The notes: generated by a model from the sequence alone, not told the origin. A DNA stretch of 64,000 bases from Bedellia somnulentella (GCA_963576735.1 OY755170.1:12756567-12820566), one strand, 5' to 3'; positions 1 to 12,200 are shown, counted from the stretch's first letter. Made by a program: numbers and translations.

Positions 1-270
1 AGGCATTGGCTCCAAGCACGAAAGCTCGAAAAAGCCTTGGTATGGTATGCTGGCTCAAAATTACATAAAATTTTAATCTGCCTGTTCGAAAATATTGTTG
101 CAAATAACGCTAACGCGACAATCTTTTTCTACTCTAATTTCGTAAGTGGCTGAGGAATTTCTTATTTTCTCTTTCTCTCTTCTTATCTTAGTCTAGATGC
201 ACTTTATTGGTTCCTCAGCCATGTTTTTAGAACAGACGAAATGATTTTAAAGAGGGTAGATGAAAAATGT

Positions 271-519
271 TGTGTCATATCGGCTTAGAATAGAAATAAC
301 CCATTTTTTTCCAAGTGGGTCGTTAGAGACGACTTAGGGTATTGGGGCTTTTTAAGTGATTATTGGGCGATACATACACATGCCATAACACATACAGACC
401 CATCACCAATAACATTTATTTCACAATATTTTTCTGGCTCAATGTCCAAAGGTGGCTGAGTAATTTTTAAACTTACGTTCTGGCGTAATTTTTTGGTATT
501 TAAAGCCGTGAGTAATATG
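271..519 (+). repeat. Rep-B copy (TATG-tailed SINE-like repeat), diverged
   Basis: It carries the family landmarks in order: CGGCTTAGAATAG near the start, a GGGGCTTTTTAAGTGATTAT segment, GGGCGAT, ACCCATCACCAATAACA, a GTGGCTGAG block and AAAGCCGTGAGTA at the end. It is diverged from the better copies at 32834-33107 and 55178-55432 (reverse), and its TATG tail is nearly lost. Confidence 0.75.
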
Positions 520-570
520 CAAAATGCAATATATAGTCCACATAAAAATATTATTGATTTAAATATGATG

Positions 571-890
571 TGTTTTTCGAACTGATGAACCATTTGAAAT
601 GTTTTTCTAAACACAGTGATCCACAACAACGTTTTTGAACTGGCAGCTCTCGATTCTAAGTATAACAGAACAACCGTTGGCGAACCATTCCAATATTTTA
701 AGCCAGCGTGCTTCAAGCTATCAGCATTCGGTAAAACGTATGACACCCATTTAACTGGGCAGTGTTGTTGGACAAACAAACTGCTTAGACTGATACAGAC
801 GTGTACAAATATCACACCAAAATTAGACATCGGCTGCTGTGTTGTCACATTACACTGCTTATAAATATAACTGTACTTGAAAAACCACAC
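571..890 (-). other. Unrecognised open reading frame, possible TE or gene remnant
   Basis: A minus-strand frame runs open for about 176 codons from 890 to 360. Its last third is antisense to the Rep-B copy, so only the first two thirds could be original coding sequence. The plus strand of the same patch is also open (616-864, 82 codons), preceded by TTTCTAAACACAG, which could pass as a splice acceptor. Base composition is less AT-rich than the surroundings. I do not recognise either translation and see no domain motif. It may be a fossil of a gene or transposon; the overlap of two open frames argues against trusting either. Confidence 0.15.
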
Positions 891-2739
891 TGAGTTATTA
901 TAGAAAGTGTTATGCTATTATACAGCACTCGAATAAAATGAAATAATATATCAACAACTCTGTAACTATTATTTAACATGTATATTTAAGGTGGTGTGTT
1001 TAAAAAATTGTTCTCTTTAGAAAATCTTAGAATATTAAAACTGGGTAACGTGATTGTTCAGTTTATACTTATTTGTAGAGTGATTAATTATTTACTATGG
1101 AAATAGTCATTAACCATTTGGTTATAGTAAAATATTTTTATATGTATTTCAGTATGAAAGGAGATTATTCAAGTAAAGCTTTTATTGTATGTTTATAAAA
1201 TAATGAAATGAGATGAGTATCACTCTCATGTAGACAAAACCATTATGAAAAGTTACATGAGCAAAGAATTGATGAAAAAATAGAGAGGCGAAATAAACTT
1301 TGTTGTTCGAACAACCATCTTACATATTTAACTTATCTAAGGATAATACAAAATTACTAATGACTATTAAACAATGGCAATTAAGTTGTTGTATAATGGA
1401 TTTTTTGGATTCATTAAAATATACCTATCTATGTAATATACCAAATATGTAAAACACCCAACAAAATATCAGGAATTGTATGTACAATAACTGAAAACAT
1501 AAGAAAACACGCACAGGTGAATTTTATATGTAAATATCTTAATGGACGGAAGGCAATAAGGAATTTCCTAATATATCGATTCATAAGGTTTCTATTTATA
1601 CTTTTTAGGGACCCCAAAAATGTGCACTTTCCTCTCCACAGTTTACTTTTATGGTATTGCAATAGCGGCTGTAATTGCGTGGCATACATATGACGGGTTT
1701 GCTTTATGTAGTATAGCTGTCACAGTAAGATTATTCTTGCAAGCAAAGTACGAGTTTTATCGAAACATTTTGCTAGTGTGAAGTGAAGCTGTTGTAGGTA
1801 GTTGAAGATGCTGTTTCCAAAAGATCGATAATAACTCAACTTTGCCTACAGTATAAAAAACCAATCAGTTGGTGTTCATATATCCTGTACGGATTATTAA
1901 TGTGGTAAATAAGCATACAATTTACTTCAATATTAGTCATTCAAATAGTGATTTATAAAAAGTTCCAAACATTTGATAATATTACAAAGAGGCATTCAAA
2001 TAGAGTTGTCATTTAGACTAGAATGTGTATTTTACGTAAAAGATTATGCGACCTGAAGCTTAAGGCGGAAGTGGAACAAGGCATTTAATAAGCGGCTTAT
2101 TTTAAATAAAAATACTTACCATAACTATATTTTTTAGATTAATGTACATTATGGTATAATCAGAATTCAAGCAAAATATTTACGTTCAGGTCGCAAAATC
2201 GTAAGTGATTATTTTTACCAAACTCTGCTGAAATACTTATTATATCTAAAACCTAAAGCCTAATATAAAGTATTCTTATATATTATATACATATCTTGGA
2301 TATACTTGCTCTCTTTATAATTAATGATAACTTAAGTTAGTTACACATATAGAAATACTATGTAAGATTTTCAGAAAAAGGTGGTGTTCACAAGTTATTC
2401 AAGCATAGTTGCAAAGTGAGCAATTTCTGTCTAACATAAATGAAATGACTGGTATTATATTTTAAGTTGACAATCCAACAACTGAAAAGATGAATAGAGA
2501 AACTATAGCTTAGAATACCTGGTTTGAGATATTTTCTTGGGTGCTTGTAATTTAAATGACAAAACTTATTGTACGGTGAACCTTCCTGAATAACTATTTA
2601 AGTGGCGTAATAAGAAGTTATTTATAAATACCAAATAATCATTATTTTGAAGACAGACGGTAATTAATTTCTTAATAATCCTATCCTCTAGCACAATGAA
2701 ATCTAAATTTACATCAAATAGAGAATGGGCTCAAAGAGA

Positions 2740-2890
2740 CAGGCTTCAAAAGTGCAAAGAATATAAAAACATGTATGAAAGTTGATGAATACAAATTATG
2801 CTTGCCAAGTTTTCCAGAATCATACAAAGTGGGAATTAATAGTTTCTGCTTACCAAAATGGGAACTAGTGGCTTGAGCATATGGACATAT
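2740..2890 (+). repeat. Degenerate Rep-C-like fragment
   Basis: It contains ATCATACAAAGTGGGAATTA, TAGTTTCTGCTTACC and TGGGAACTAGTGGCTTGAG. These parallel the Rep-C order seen at 13320-13450 (GATCGTACAGAGTGGCGATT, AGTCTCTGCC, TGGGAACTAATGGCGTGAG). Heavily mutated. Confidence 0.4.
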
Positions 2891-3501
2891 ATATAGGAAA
2901 AAGATACATTAAGCTATAGTCATTCTTTTTCACCAGTTACTCAAGTAGCTAAAAGTATTTATTTTGTGTAAACACTTAGCACAACCTGTTTTTTTTAAGA
3001 TATAAGGAGTAACAGACAGGTGCTCAATAGATCTATTTATTAATTGGTTTGTTCCTCTTATTGGCCTCAACTGTGGCTACTTAAAACTCTGTCAACATTT
3101 CAATTGGTAAAGCAGGATAGATTTGCAGTTCTTAGTTTAAGCATTAAACATTATGTATTGAAAATAACTATTCGATATTCCTAATTCACCTTAACTAATT
3201 TATCTATAGGCACTCATTGCAGACTAGAGCCATAATATTTAACTAATGGCTAAAGTTCCGACATAGGCAATATAAGGCACACATTTTTATGGCAAATTCA
3301 TTGGGTTGATATCTGTTGGTTTTGGTAAATAATGGACTTTTTCTCTTATTTATGGTAAACAATGTACCCAAGTACCTATTAAAACATATAGATCGAAGCA
3401 TTTAGTTTAAGTTGCTTAAATTCACGTCATAGCGTCATGGAGGTGCAGAGTTGCAGACAAGTCAGGCTGCAAACGGGTATTGTCTTCAGTTTGGAAAGCG
3501 A

Positions 3502-3579
3502 TCACAGTACACCATATAGAGTGTCCATTAGATTAGCATCCAGGTCACAGTCTAGAAAAATGTTCTCGTTACATTCTTC
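3502..3579 (-). CDS. Candidate terminal coding exon of unknown gene or dar1 isoform
   Basis: On the minus strand a strong acceptor, TTTTATGTTTTCAG, ends at 3580. It is followed in phase 0 by 25 codons and a TGA at 3504-3502. The peptide is acidic, starts EECNENIFLDCDLD and ends MDTLYGVL. The patch 3430-3580 is visibly less AT-rich than its flanks, which suggests constraint. AATAAA signals occur further downstream on this strand, near 3036. Any upstream exon must lie at higher coordinates, that is, inside or beyond the dar1 locus. Phase 0 fits the ends of dar1 coding exons 1-4, so a finger-less dar1 isoform is conceivable, but a neighbouring or nested gene is equally possible. Family not recognised. 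Confidence 0.35.
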   Translation of the reverse strand, partial: EECNENIFLDCDLDANLMDTLYGVL

Positions 3580-3958
3580 CTGAAAACATAAAATATATAT
3601 TTAACCAATAGTTCAAAATAGTTTGGGATACCATGTTACAGACTTACAAACACACATAAAGAATCTGATAAAAGAATATTAAGAATCTATTGGGTTTATA
3701 TGTAATAAAATAACTATCTGCTATCAAATGACAATTAAAAATTCATTTATTTCTAAGCTTTGATTCAATCTTTTGCCTTATAAATTAAATACAAAAGCTC
3801 AACTCTCTGCAGTCATGATTGTAGAAAACATGCTTATGCTTTTACGAGATTTACAAGGTGACCATAAATTTATAATTGTGTAAAGTGTTTACATGCAAAA
3901 GCCGTGGGCAAGTAAATATTCTTTTGAATTTCATCTACTATTAAAACGCCTATCCTTG

Positions 3959-4064
3959 TTTGAAAAAATAGCATTTATACATCTATAAATTATTTGAAAA
4001 ATAGCATTTATACATCTATAAATTATTTGAAAAATAGCATTTATACATCTATAAATTATTTGAG
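3959..4064. repeat. Three-copy 33-bp tandem repeat
   Basis: The unit, roughly TTTGAAAAATAGCATTTATA followed by CATCTATAAATTA, is present three times head to tail with almost no divergence. The open frame across it on the minus strand simply repeats one peptide and is not a gene. It lies between dar1 and the candidate exon at 3502-3579. Confidence 0.9.
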
Positions 4065-4354
4065 AAAACCCCTTGCCTATCCATGAAGGTTTCGGGTCAC
4101 TACAACACAATTTTAAATTTACAGGTCTATCGTCCTCACTCAAGAAATAATTCCATACACATAAACTGATTTTTATACGTCATTATTATATACGTCTTAT
4201 CGATGAAGTAACTCGAAATAAATATAATCTTATATAAAGATAATTTGTTATATAGATATTATATTATATTGTATGTCTTTCTATACTTATTATTTATCTC
4301 TGTAAATGCCTAGTCTACGTCATGATTGTGAACTATAATAAAAACATTATTATT

Positions 4355-4602
4355 AAACTAGTGGGGATCTTAGGGCTGGCACATACTTTGCCCAAAGAAT
4401 AAGTATTGCCGTACAAAGGGGCAATGCAGCCAGCCTTTTGGGAACCCTTCCCCCCAGCGGCAGTGATTTTGAAAATATTTTTTATATTGTTTAATTATTA
4501 TTTCTATCTTTTGTGTATATATTTAAAACTCATAGATTAAGGTTATTCTGTTAATAAAGTATTTAATACTCAAATAAAAACTAAATGTGAAAAAAAAAAA
4601 AC
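4355..4602 (+). mobile_element. 5'-truncated LINE, last codons of ORF2 plus 3' UTR and poly-A
   Basis: A frame at 4366-4494 gives 42 residues with the pieces [20 protein letters not shown] and a TAA stop. This resembles the C-terminal end of insect non-LTR retrotransposon ORF2 proteins. An A/T-rich trailer follows with AATAAA at 4553 and a run of twelve A at about 4591-4602. Everything 5' of the final codons is missing, as expected from incomplete reverse transcription. It lies in opposite orientation to dar1 and starts about 110 bp past the dar1 stop. The family assignment comes from remembered sequence pattern and is not certain. Confidence 0.6.
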
Positions 4603-4711
4603 ATTTAGCATATATAAATTGCAACATACATGTGTAGGTGTACGTTACATAAGAAATAATCACCTGAGCAGAATTTTGAGCGGGCGGCATTTCTCCGCCC
4701 CTTCTTGTGTG

Positions 4712-4902
4712 TCATTTGGTGGCTTTAGGCAGGTGCCTCTTCATGTGCAGCGCCAAGTGGTCGGACCTGGCGAAGGAGCGCTCGCAGACCGCGCACTTGA
4801 ACGGCTTGGCGCCCGTGTGCTTCCGGTAATGGCGGGTCAGCTCGTCCGAGCGCGCGAACCGCCACTCGCACTCCGGCCATTGGCAAGTGTATGGCTTCTC
4901 AC
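4712..4902 (-). CDS. dar1: dar1 coding exon 7 (fingers 2 and 3, stop)
   Basis: The acceptor AACGTAG ends at 4903. Two bases complete the Gly codon of the TGEKPY linker, then the whole of fingers 2 and 3 and a short tail LPKATK follow, with TGA at 4714-4712. All zinc ligands are present. Downstream, ATTAAA lies on this strand at 4567-4562 inside the LINE fragment and AATAAA near 3750-3745, so the 3' UTR end is unresolved. Confidence 0.93.
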
Positions 4903-7900
4903 CTACGTTACACCAATTTCAGTACATTCGGTTTAACTTTTCAGGGTGTTATTGTATAGTGTATATTCGCAGAATAATAAGATATTAGGATTCTTAAAAC
5001 ACATTCGCCAAAGACATCTATTGGTACCAATATTTCGCTAAGCGTAAAAAGTACATTATTTATTAAGTCGCTACGGCATTTAATACTAATAATAATACAT
5101 TAAGAATGATTGTATCTTACCCGTGTGTATCCGTTGATGAGCCTTCAGATGTGAACTTTTTGTATAAACTTTTGTACAACCTGTTAACGAATTTTAAGTT
5201 AGTACGAAATAATATAATATGCAATATCTGACGCCGAATTATACCGATATATAAAGAAAATAACATACCTAAGAAGTCACAATGGTGTACCCTCCTCTTC
5301 TCAAGTTCAGGGTTATTTCGTCGATTGTATTTAACGTTAGAAGGATGTGTCAGTCTCGAGTGGTGAAGGGTGGATGGGGGATGCTGCACTGGGGGTGGAG
5401 GCGGCGGTAACTGGGACTGAACCATTTGCTGAAATAAACAAAATTTAATGAGTCAATATTTGCATGCTAACAACTCTCCTGCACAAATTGTTTGGAGTGG
5501 TAGTAAGCTGTAGAAATACCTGACTGTGATGATGTGAGTGTGGTATCTGATGCTGCTGCATGTGTGGGGAGCGCAGCAGAGGCGGCGGTGGCGGCGGGTG
5601 GTACGGCGGCGGCGGCGTGCGTCGGCCGGCTCCCTGCAACAATAGTAACAAAAAGGTTTTCACCATCACTCTCAATATGGGGTTCGAGTATTACTTTTTA
5701 CATACCAACTTGTAAATATACAGTCACGAAACAGATATTCGCTGAATGAAAATACCGTATTTCGCAGCAACTTAGCCATCGCAAAGCGTTGTATAATAAC
5801 GTACAAATTTATATGTGCAGTATTACCTGTATCGTGTTTCCTGGGCTGCCCTGGTCTGATCCGGGCGGCGTCAGCGGCGACATGTAGACGAGTCTGCTGG
5901 GCGGGTACTTGGCGTAGGTCGGCGGCGCGAGCTGGTGGTGGTGCTGCGGCGGGTACCCGGGCGCGGCGCACGCCCGCTCCGTCTTGATCTCGAGCGGGCT
6001 AAGCAGCGGCGGCGTGCACTCGTCAAGCGCGGCGCACTCGTCCGTCTCGAGCTTGACGTGCGTGGCCCCCAGCGGCGCCAGCATGTTGGCGTTCTCGGGG
6101 TCGATGTTGCGGATGGAGGATGCGATGTCCTCCCACAGCGCCGGCCGCAGGAACGCGTCGTCGCGGGAGCACGTGCCGCCGTCGAACAGCTCCATGTGCA
6201 CGGGCGCGAGCGTCACGCCCTCCTGCTTGCTCAGCAGGGACTCCAGCTCGGATGTCTGCCAAACAAAAGTATTAATTCATTAGGGAATCGTTCGCTCTAC
6301 ACATAATATCAATATATGAAATATCTGCTGTGCTATATAATAATAGCTATATAATAAATGTAGTGTCAGCTTAGAATAGCACGAACCCATATCCTCCGGT
6401 GGGTGTACGTAAGCGGCAACTAACGGTATTGGGGCTTTTAAGGGATATTTGGGCGATTAGGTTGGATCACCAACCACCTTTATTTTACCATCATTTCCCC
6501 ACTTTACTTTCCAAAAGTGGCTGAGGAATTTCAAATTCCTTAGTTCTGGCTACCCCATATAGGTATTTATAGCCATGAGTATATGTATGTATAAAATATA
6601 AATGCTAGCTTATGTTATCTATGGTTGCAAATTACGAATGCTCCCAATTAACGACAAGGACGTTTTTCTAACTCATATGACTAATAAAAAAATTGCCAAA
6701 TATTAGATCCTCCCAGCCATCAAACCTAGGTAAAATACCTTAACTTTGCGTGACAAAAAGCAATGCTCTACCATCATTTCAATTGGGACTAAGGGGATAT
6801 GTGACTTAAAATACATAAATACTAAGACTCGGGTCACGACAACAAAGTTAAAATTACAATTTGTCATGCAGCAAGCAAAAGAGTTGATGTGGTTTGGGTC
6901 CGGGTGAACAATAGCGAGCGGATCGAAGCGAGCTATTCAAATGAATCTCCCAAACAATTCATATTTCGTATCCGAGGAGATCTCTCCGGGGACAGCGAAA
7001 TATGATGGATTTAAAGACAGATCACTGATAACAGCCAGCAGGTACATCAATCTTTCACATTGTTAAACAAGGCAGCCACCATCAATATTTCCACTACTTA
7101 AAGGGATCACAATATCAAATATTAAGAATCTTTTGTGGAGAGAATTGACATAGCATACATGATGTCGTTGCCAGCTAAAATCTACAATGTCGGTGCGCGT
7201 ACACCATGTTCTTATCATTTTCGGTAAAACCATTTGTAATAAAAGTAAAATTAAGTTCACTTCCTAAAGATAAAATAATCTTAAAATTAAATTATTATAT
7301 AAATTATATTCTGTTTTATAAATTCGAATTAGTATACCGTACCACAAGTCATTACCATGTACGTAGAATCTATGGTATTTCATTTTGCTCAAAATTTCGG
7401 ATAGATCAATTTATAATAAAATTTAAACACAAGGATGGGAATCCGTTTATTTTATACTAGCGGATCGGCCCAGCTTCGCACGGGTAGCGTAATTTTAAAA
7501 ATATCTGAGGTTTCTTCAATCACTGCTCAACCTTTGTGAAATTTAGCGCCACTTATAGCACTCCTGAATAGTTTAGCTTTGTGATTGTGAAAGCGCTTTA
7601 ATGAAAAAACCCATGCAAACAAACAATCAGAGTTACAAACTTTGCATACATCATACATATACTCACGGCTATCTTTTGTCCGCGCAACCATTACTAAAAA
7701 TTAATCCAGCATGATTCATTATAATGTATAATATTCATGTATAAGTTTGGTGTTTCTATACCGATTTCTATGATTCTTTTTTTACTGAATAGGTAATAAT
7801 GTAAACTTTTTTAAATGAGAGATGAATGAGAGAACTATAAACGTAAGAGTAAACAAATATAATCAGGATGCTCCGATCTGCTAAGCTATCAGGAGTTACA

Positions 7901-9197
7901 CGTGTAGTAGACATATGCTGATGAAGAATATTTTTTAGACAATTTTATGAAGAATATTTCCGTCATACATAATGTCTATGTAACTGCTACCATTAAGGCT
8001 GCACACGCGACAGAAGCTTAAAATATGTAGTATCTCCCCCCGTTTTCCCAAAATTCCCCTTCACTACCCCGCTGAAAAGTACACTATAACCTGCCCAGGA
8101 GTATAAATAATAATTCTACCAAGTTTCGTTAAAATCCGTCGAGTAGTTTTTGTTTCCATAAGGAACATACAAACCGACAGACAGACAGACAGACAAAAAT
8201 TTTACTGATTGCATTTTTGGCATCAGTATCGATCACTAATCGCCCCCTGATAGTTGTCTTGAAAATATATGTAATGTACAGAATTGACCTCTCTACAGAT
8301 TTATTATAAGTATAGATGTAAACTTTTCAGCTTGCTTTTTACTCATTCATCTTGGCCATTAAAATATTTACTACTAGTGGATCGTCCCAGCTTCGCACGG
8401 GTAGCGTTGTTTTTTTAAATATCTGAGGTTTCTTTCTTCAGTCACTGCTCAAGCATTGCGAAATTCAGCGCAATGTTTTCAATTTATTAAATTTATAGCA
8501 ATCCCTAAACAGTGTAGTTTGGTGATTTTAAATGCGCTTTGATGAACGGTTCAGTATTTCCGTTTAATAGCAAATTTTTAAATAAAACGCTATGAAGTAT
8601 TTATAACAATCTAAAAAATAAATCATTTCATTACGTGATGTAGGATGCAACTACTGGCGCCTTCTAGTATGTTATATGTAAATTAGTAAAGATTTGGTTT
8701 TGGTCACGGGCGCGGTGGCTTATTTTATGTATAATTTCGGTGTTGGTCTACCGATTTCTATGATTCTTTTTTTTATTGAATAGGTAATAATGTTACTTCT
8801 TTTAAATTAGGGATAAGTGAGAGGTTTTCAAACGTAAGAGTAAACAAATATAATAAAAATGTTCCGAACTGCTAAGCTATCAGGAATTACACGTGTTATT
8901 GTGAGTCAACCGTAAAAGATAGACATAAACTGTTGAGGATTTTTTTTTAGATAATTTTATGAAGAATATTTCCGTCACACATGATTTCTATGTAAGTTTA
9001 ACCATTGAGGCTACACACGCGACGGAAGCTTAAAAAATGGAGTAACTTCTCCCGTTTTCCCAAAATTTCCCAAAATTCCCCTTTACTACTCTGCTGGAAA
9101 GTATACAAAAACCTGCGCAGGTGTATGAAGAATAGTTGTACCAAGTTTCGTTAAAATCCGTCGAGTAGTTTTTGTTTCCATAAGGAACATACAAACC

Positions 9198-9251
<54 letters not shown>

Positions 9252-12200
9252 AATTTTACTGATTGCATTTTTGGCATCAGTATCGATCCCTAATCACCAC
9301 CTGATAGTTATTTTGAAAATATATTTCATGTACAGAATTGACCTCTCTACAGATTTATTATAAGTATAGATTATATATGTCGTAGGATAATATGATGTTT
9401 AGGTTTTTTGCAAAAAACCTAGGGATTTTGCAAAAATCCGGATAATTAGACAACGGTTATAATATTTTCTAATCTTACTAGGTTTTTTTGCAAAAAAACT
9501 AGTTGGTTTAATAACATTGTACTTCTTCAATGCTGATTGGCTGGTTTCTGATTGCTCGCCTACACTTATTCTGATTGGTTCGTCATTGTGGTATTGAGAT
9601 ATTATAGCTAGAGTTATAAAGGGTAAGAAATGACAATACTTAAGGGGGATTTACATTACGTAACTAGTTGCATGACATTAGTTTTAAGAAAAATATGCGC
9701 ATTGCACGAAACTACTCCAGTGTCACAAAAGTAATGCATGCATTGTAAAACTAAACGTTTACACGTGAAATTACTAGTGAAATTAGTGTTAAAAAACTAT
9801 TTTCAAGCCACTAATTTCGTAATGTAAATCCCCCTTTATTTGATACTAGGAATTAAATATATATTTATATTCTTTTGTTGGAGTAAAATTACAATCACTT
9901 TCGGACATATTATACACAGATCAAGTTACCCCAAACTAAGTAAGACTTGCATTATGGAATACTAACTCAGCGATATATTTAATATGATATAATATAATAC
10001 ACATATGGTCATCACATACATGTTGCTCTCAGCGGGGATCAAACCCGCAACCTCCAGGCCGAAAAGCTAGTCACCTATCCACTCGTCCACGGACGTCTTC
10101 AATATAGGTAGGATCAATAAAGTAAATACGTTTCAAATTGTAGTATTGAGGTATTATAGCTAGAGTTATAAAGGCAATACTATTTTTATTCTTAGCAACT
10201 TTTTGTAACTAAAATTAAAATAACAATCAAATTAAATGTAGGTAGGAACAATGAAGTAAGTACGTCTTAATTAACAACAAAAAACCTAAACATCAAATCA
10301 TCCTACGACATATATAATATTTACTATCTTCTATATTGACTATGTATAGGTATATCTTGTTATGCTCATATGTCAGCTCCATATATCTAAGCCATGTCTA
10401 AGTTCTAAGCCACTTTAACGTTTCTGTTTTTTCTTGCTAATTATATCATTGTCATCAATGAAACATATTATGGCCTTATTCAAGATATTCAATAATATAA
10501 TGTTAAATAAACAACTTTTTACAATGTGGTAATGGTGTGTTTAGAATAGAAAACTTCAGCATCTCAAGAAAAAATAAAGTAAAATCGAATTCATCGCATT
10601 CGTACATAAGCAACTACAATCAACTGCAAAAATGTTTTAACTACAGATGGTACAGTTAACAGAAAAAGTGTTAACAAGGTGGGCATGATTGCTTTGCAAT
10701 GCCAAATTGGAGCAAAGAAGTAGCGAGTGACTTTCAAGTACTGGTTTGAGCTCCCATATTCCTCCGTCAGATCTGGAATTTTATTTTCCCAATATTGTCA
10801 TCAGTGTGGGTGACCATCGCGCAAAATTTAGTCCTGATCGGTTCTATGTTTTGGGAGGAGTTCCCTGACAAGCGAAATGCAAACGGGGGTAAATGTAGCT
10901 TCACTCCAACAAGTATCGAGCTGTGTTATACAAAGTAGAGATGGCGAGTAGTGTAGGTTCGAGGGCGAAGTGATCGACCGACATGAGGTGCTCTGTCGCG
11001 GGATGCAGAGCATTAGCATACAATGGCGGCGTGCTCGGCCCACGCGTCTGCGCAGGTGATGCGGCGAACGCATTCTTACACACGTCAACATTATACACGA
11101 ATACGCGATTGACAGTTACAAAATACATTCAAATTGAACGACGTCTGCGATTATTTCCTTGCTCACTAAATTGTCGCTTGGGGTGCGTTGAAGTATAAGT
11201 ATAACCTACTTTTTAAAACGCTGAAGCTTTTGTTGATAGTAGTTTAAAGTTTTCAACGAACAAAATATCAAAAAAATCTATTAAATTACTCATCAACCGA
11301 TAGTAACCTTAAGAAATATTGAAATAGTCTCATAGTCAAAATGATAGTTTACTACACGTCCATTGAAATAGATGGGTTTACCTTCCTTTTCTAAGCGCTG
11401 CACCACCCTGATAGGAACGAACAAAGAAAGACAAAGTAAGAGAATTGCAGCTGTAATCTGACGTTTACAACTATTGGCAAAAATTTCTTTGCGTGTGTGC
11501 TTTGGTAAAGATATTAGAAGTTATAATTATCTAATTCATGGAAAATTAAAATCATTCCGTGATTCGTCAGGCGCGTAAAGTATTAATTACCGGCTATTCC
11601 AACAGTTAGTAAGTAGTCATTAAAATCCGCCACTCCAGCTAGGGTGACTAGCCTTCAAGGAAGGCTGGAGCCCTTCGGAGCGACATTAATAAGTTGGGTT
11701 TATTATTATATAATTTCATTAAATAAAAGAAATTACTTAAAATATAAAACTAGAACATGTACAAATATCAATAGTATATTTTTATATCTTTCATTTTATT
11801 TACCAATTATTACCGAATATTTAATTTGTAAGATAGTATTTAATTAAACTTACTGCAGCAAATAATAATTAGATAAACTGTATATCGCTAAAAGCTGGGA
11901 GGAGTTCCAAGAACTGCAAAGCAGTCATTACCATCAATAACTGCCAATAATAAATGATCTAAAGACATACTTAGGTTATTAAAATGAAAACTTATTCATT
12001 CCGTTTTCTGAGAAAGCGAAGCGAAGCTTTAGTCGCTTTGGGATTGCCTGAGTTATTTTTTTACCAGTGCAGTATTTTTTTATGCTCTCATTATTATTAA
12101 TATATAATTAATATTAAAATATTAATTTATGGAGCTGTAGGTCTAATTGTTTCTTTTATAACTGTGTACATTTGTAATGTAAACGACTGTTTGTTTCCTA

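Larger units (their letters stand above)
1..3500. other. Intergenic DNA downstream of dar1
   Basis: AT-rich sequence with no splice-bounded coding exon that I can recognise. It contains a Rep-B copy near 271-519, an unexplained more GC-balanced ORF-bearing patch at about 600-865, and a degenerate Rep-C-like stretch near 2740-2890. The rest (about 900-2700 and 2900-3500) shows only A/T-rich simple sequence with scattered stops in all frames. Confidence 0.6.
9370..10318. mobile_element. TIR (foldback) element, about 950 bp
   Basis: The left end ATTATATATGTCGTAGGATA (9370 on) and GATGTTTAGGTTTTTTG are matched in reverse complement at 10277-10318 (CAAAAAACCTAAACATC ... CCTACGACATATATAAT), giving arms of about 41 bp with few mismatches. 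The interior holds three short palindromes, a nested MITE (9643-9835), a tRNA-like segment (10025-10098) and a 33-bp direct repeat (9590-9622 and 10141-10173). No transposase ORF. Superfamily unclear; a TA-type duplication is possible but is masked by AT-rich flanks. Confidence 0.75.

Noticed and set aside
3931..4143. 70-codon minus-strand frame
   Set aside because: It encodes three identical peptides because of the 33-bp tandem repeat.
4619..4936. Plus-strand 105-codon frame over the zinc-finger exon
   Set aside because: It is the antisense of dar1 exon 7. All zinc-finger ligands and splice signals support the minus strand.
5534..6306. Several plus-strand and alternative minus-strand frames (5534-5749, 5672-5971, 5935-6306, 5984-6283, 6023-6262)
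   Set aside because: They overlap dar1 exons 3-4 in wrong frames. GC-rich codons remove stop codons from all frames.
9086..9277. 63-codon frame with repeated SVCL units, and a possible CRISPR-like array
   Set aside because: It is the GACA microsatellite inside Helitron H2. There are no spacers and the host is a eukaryote.
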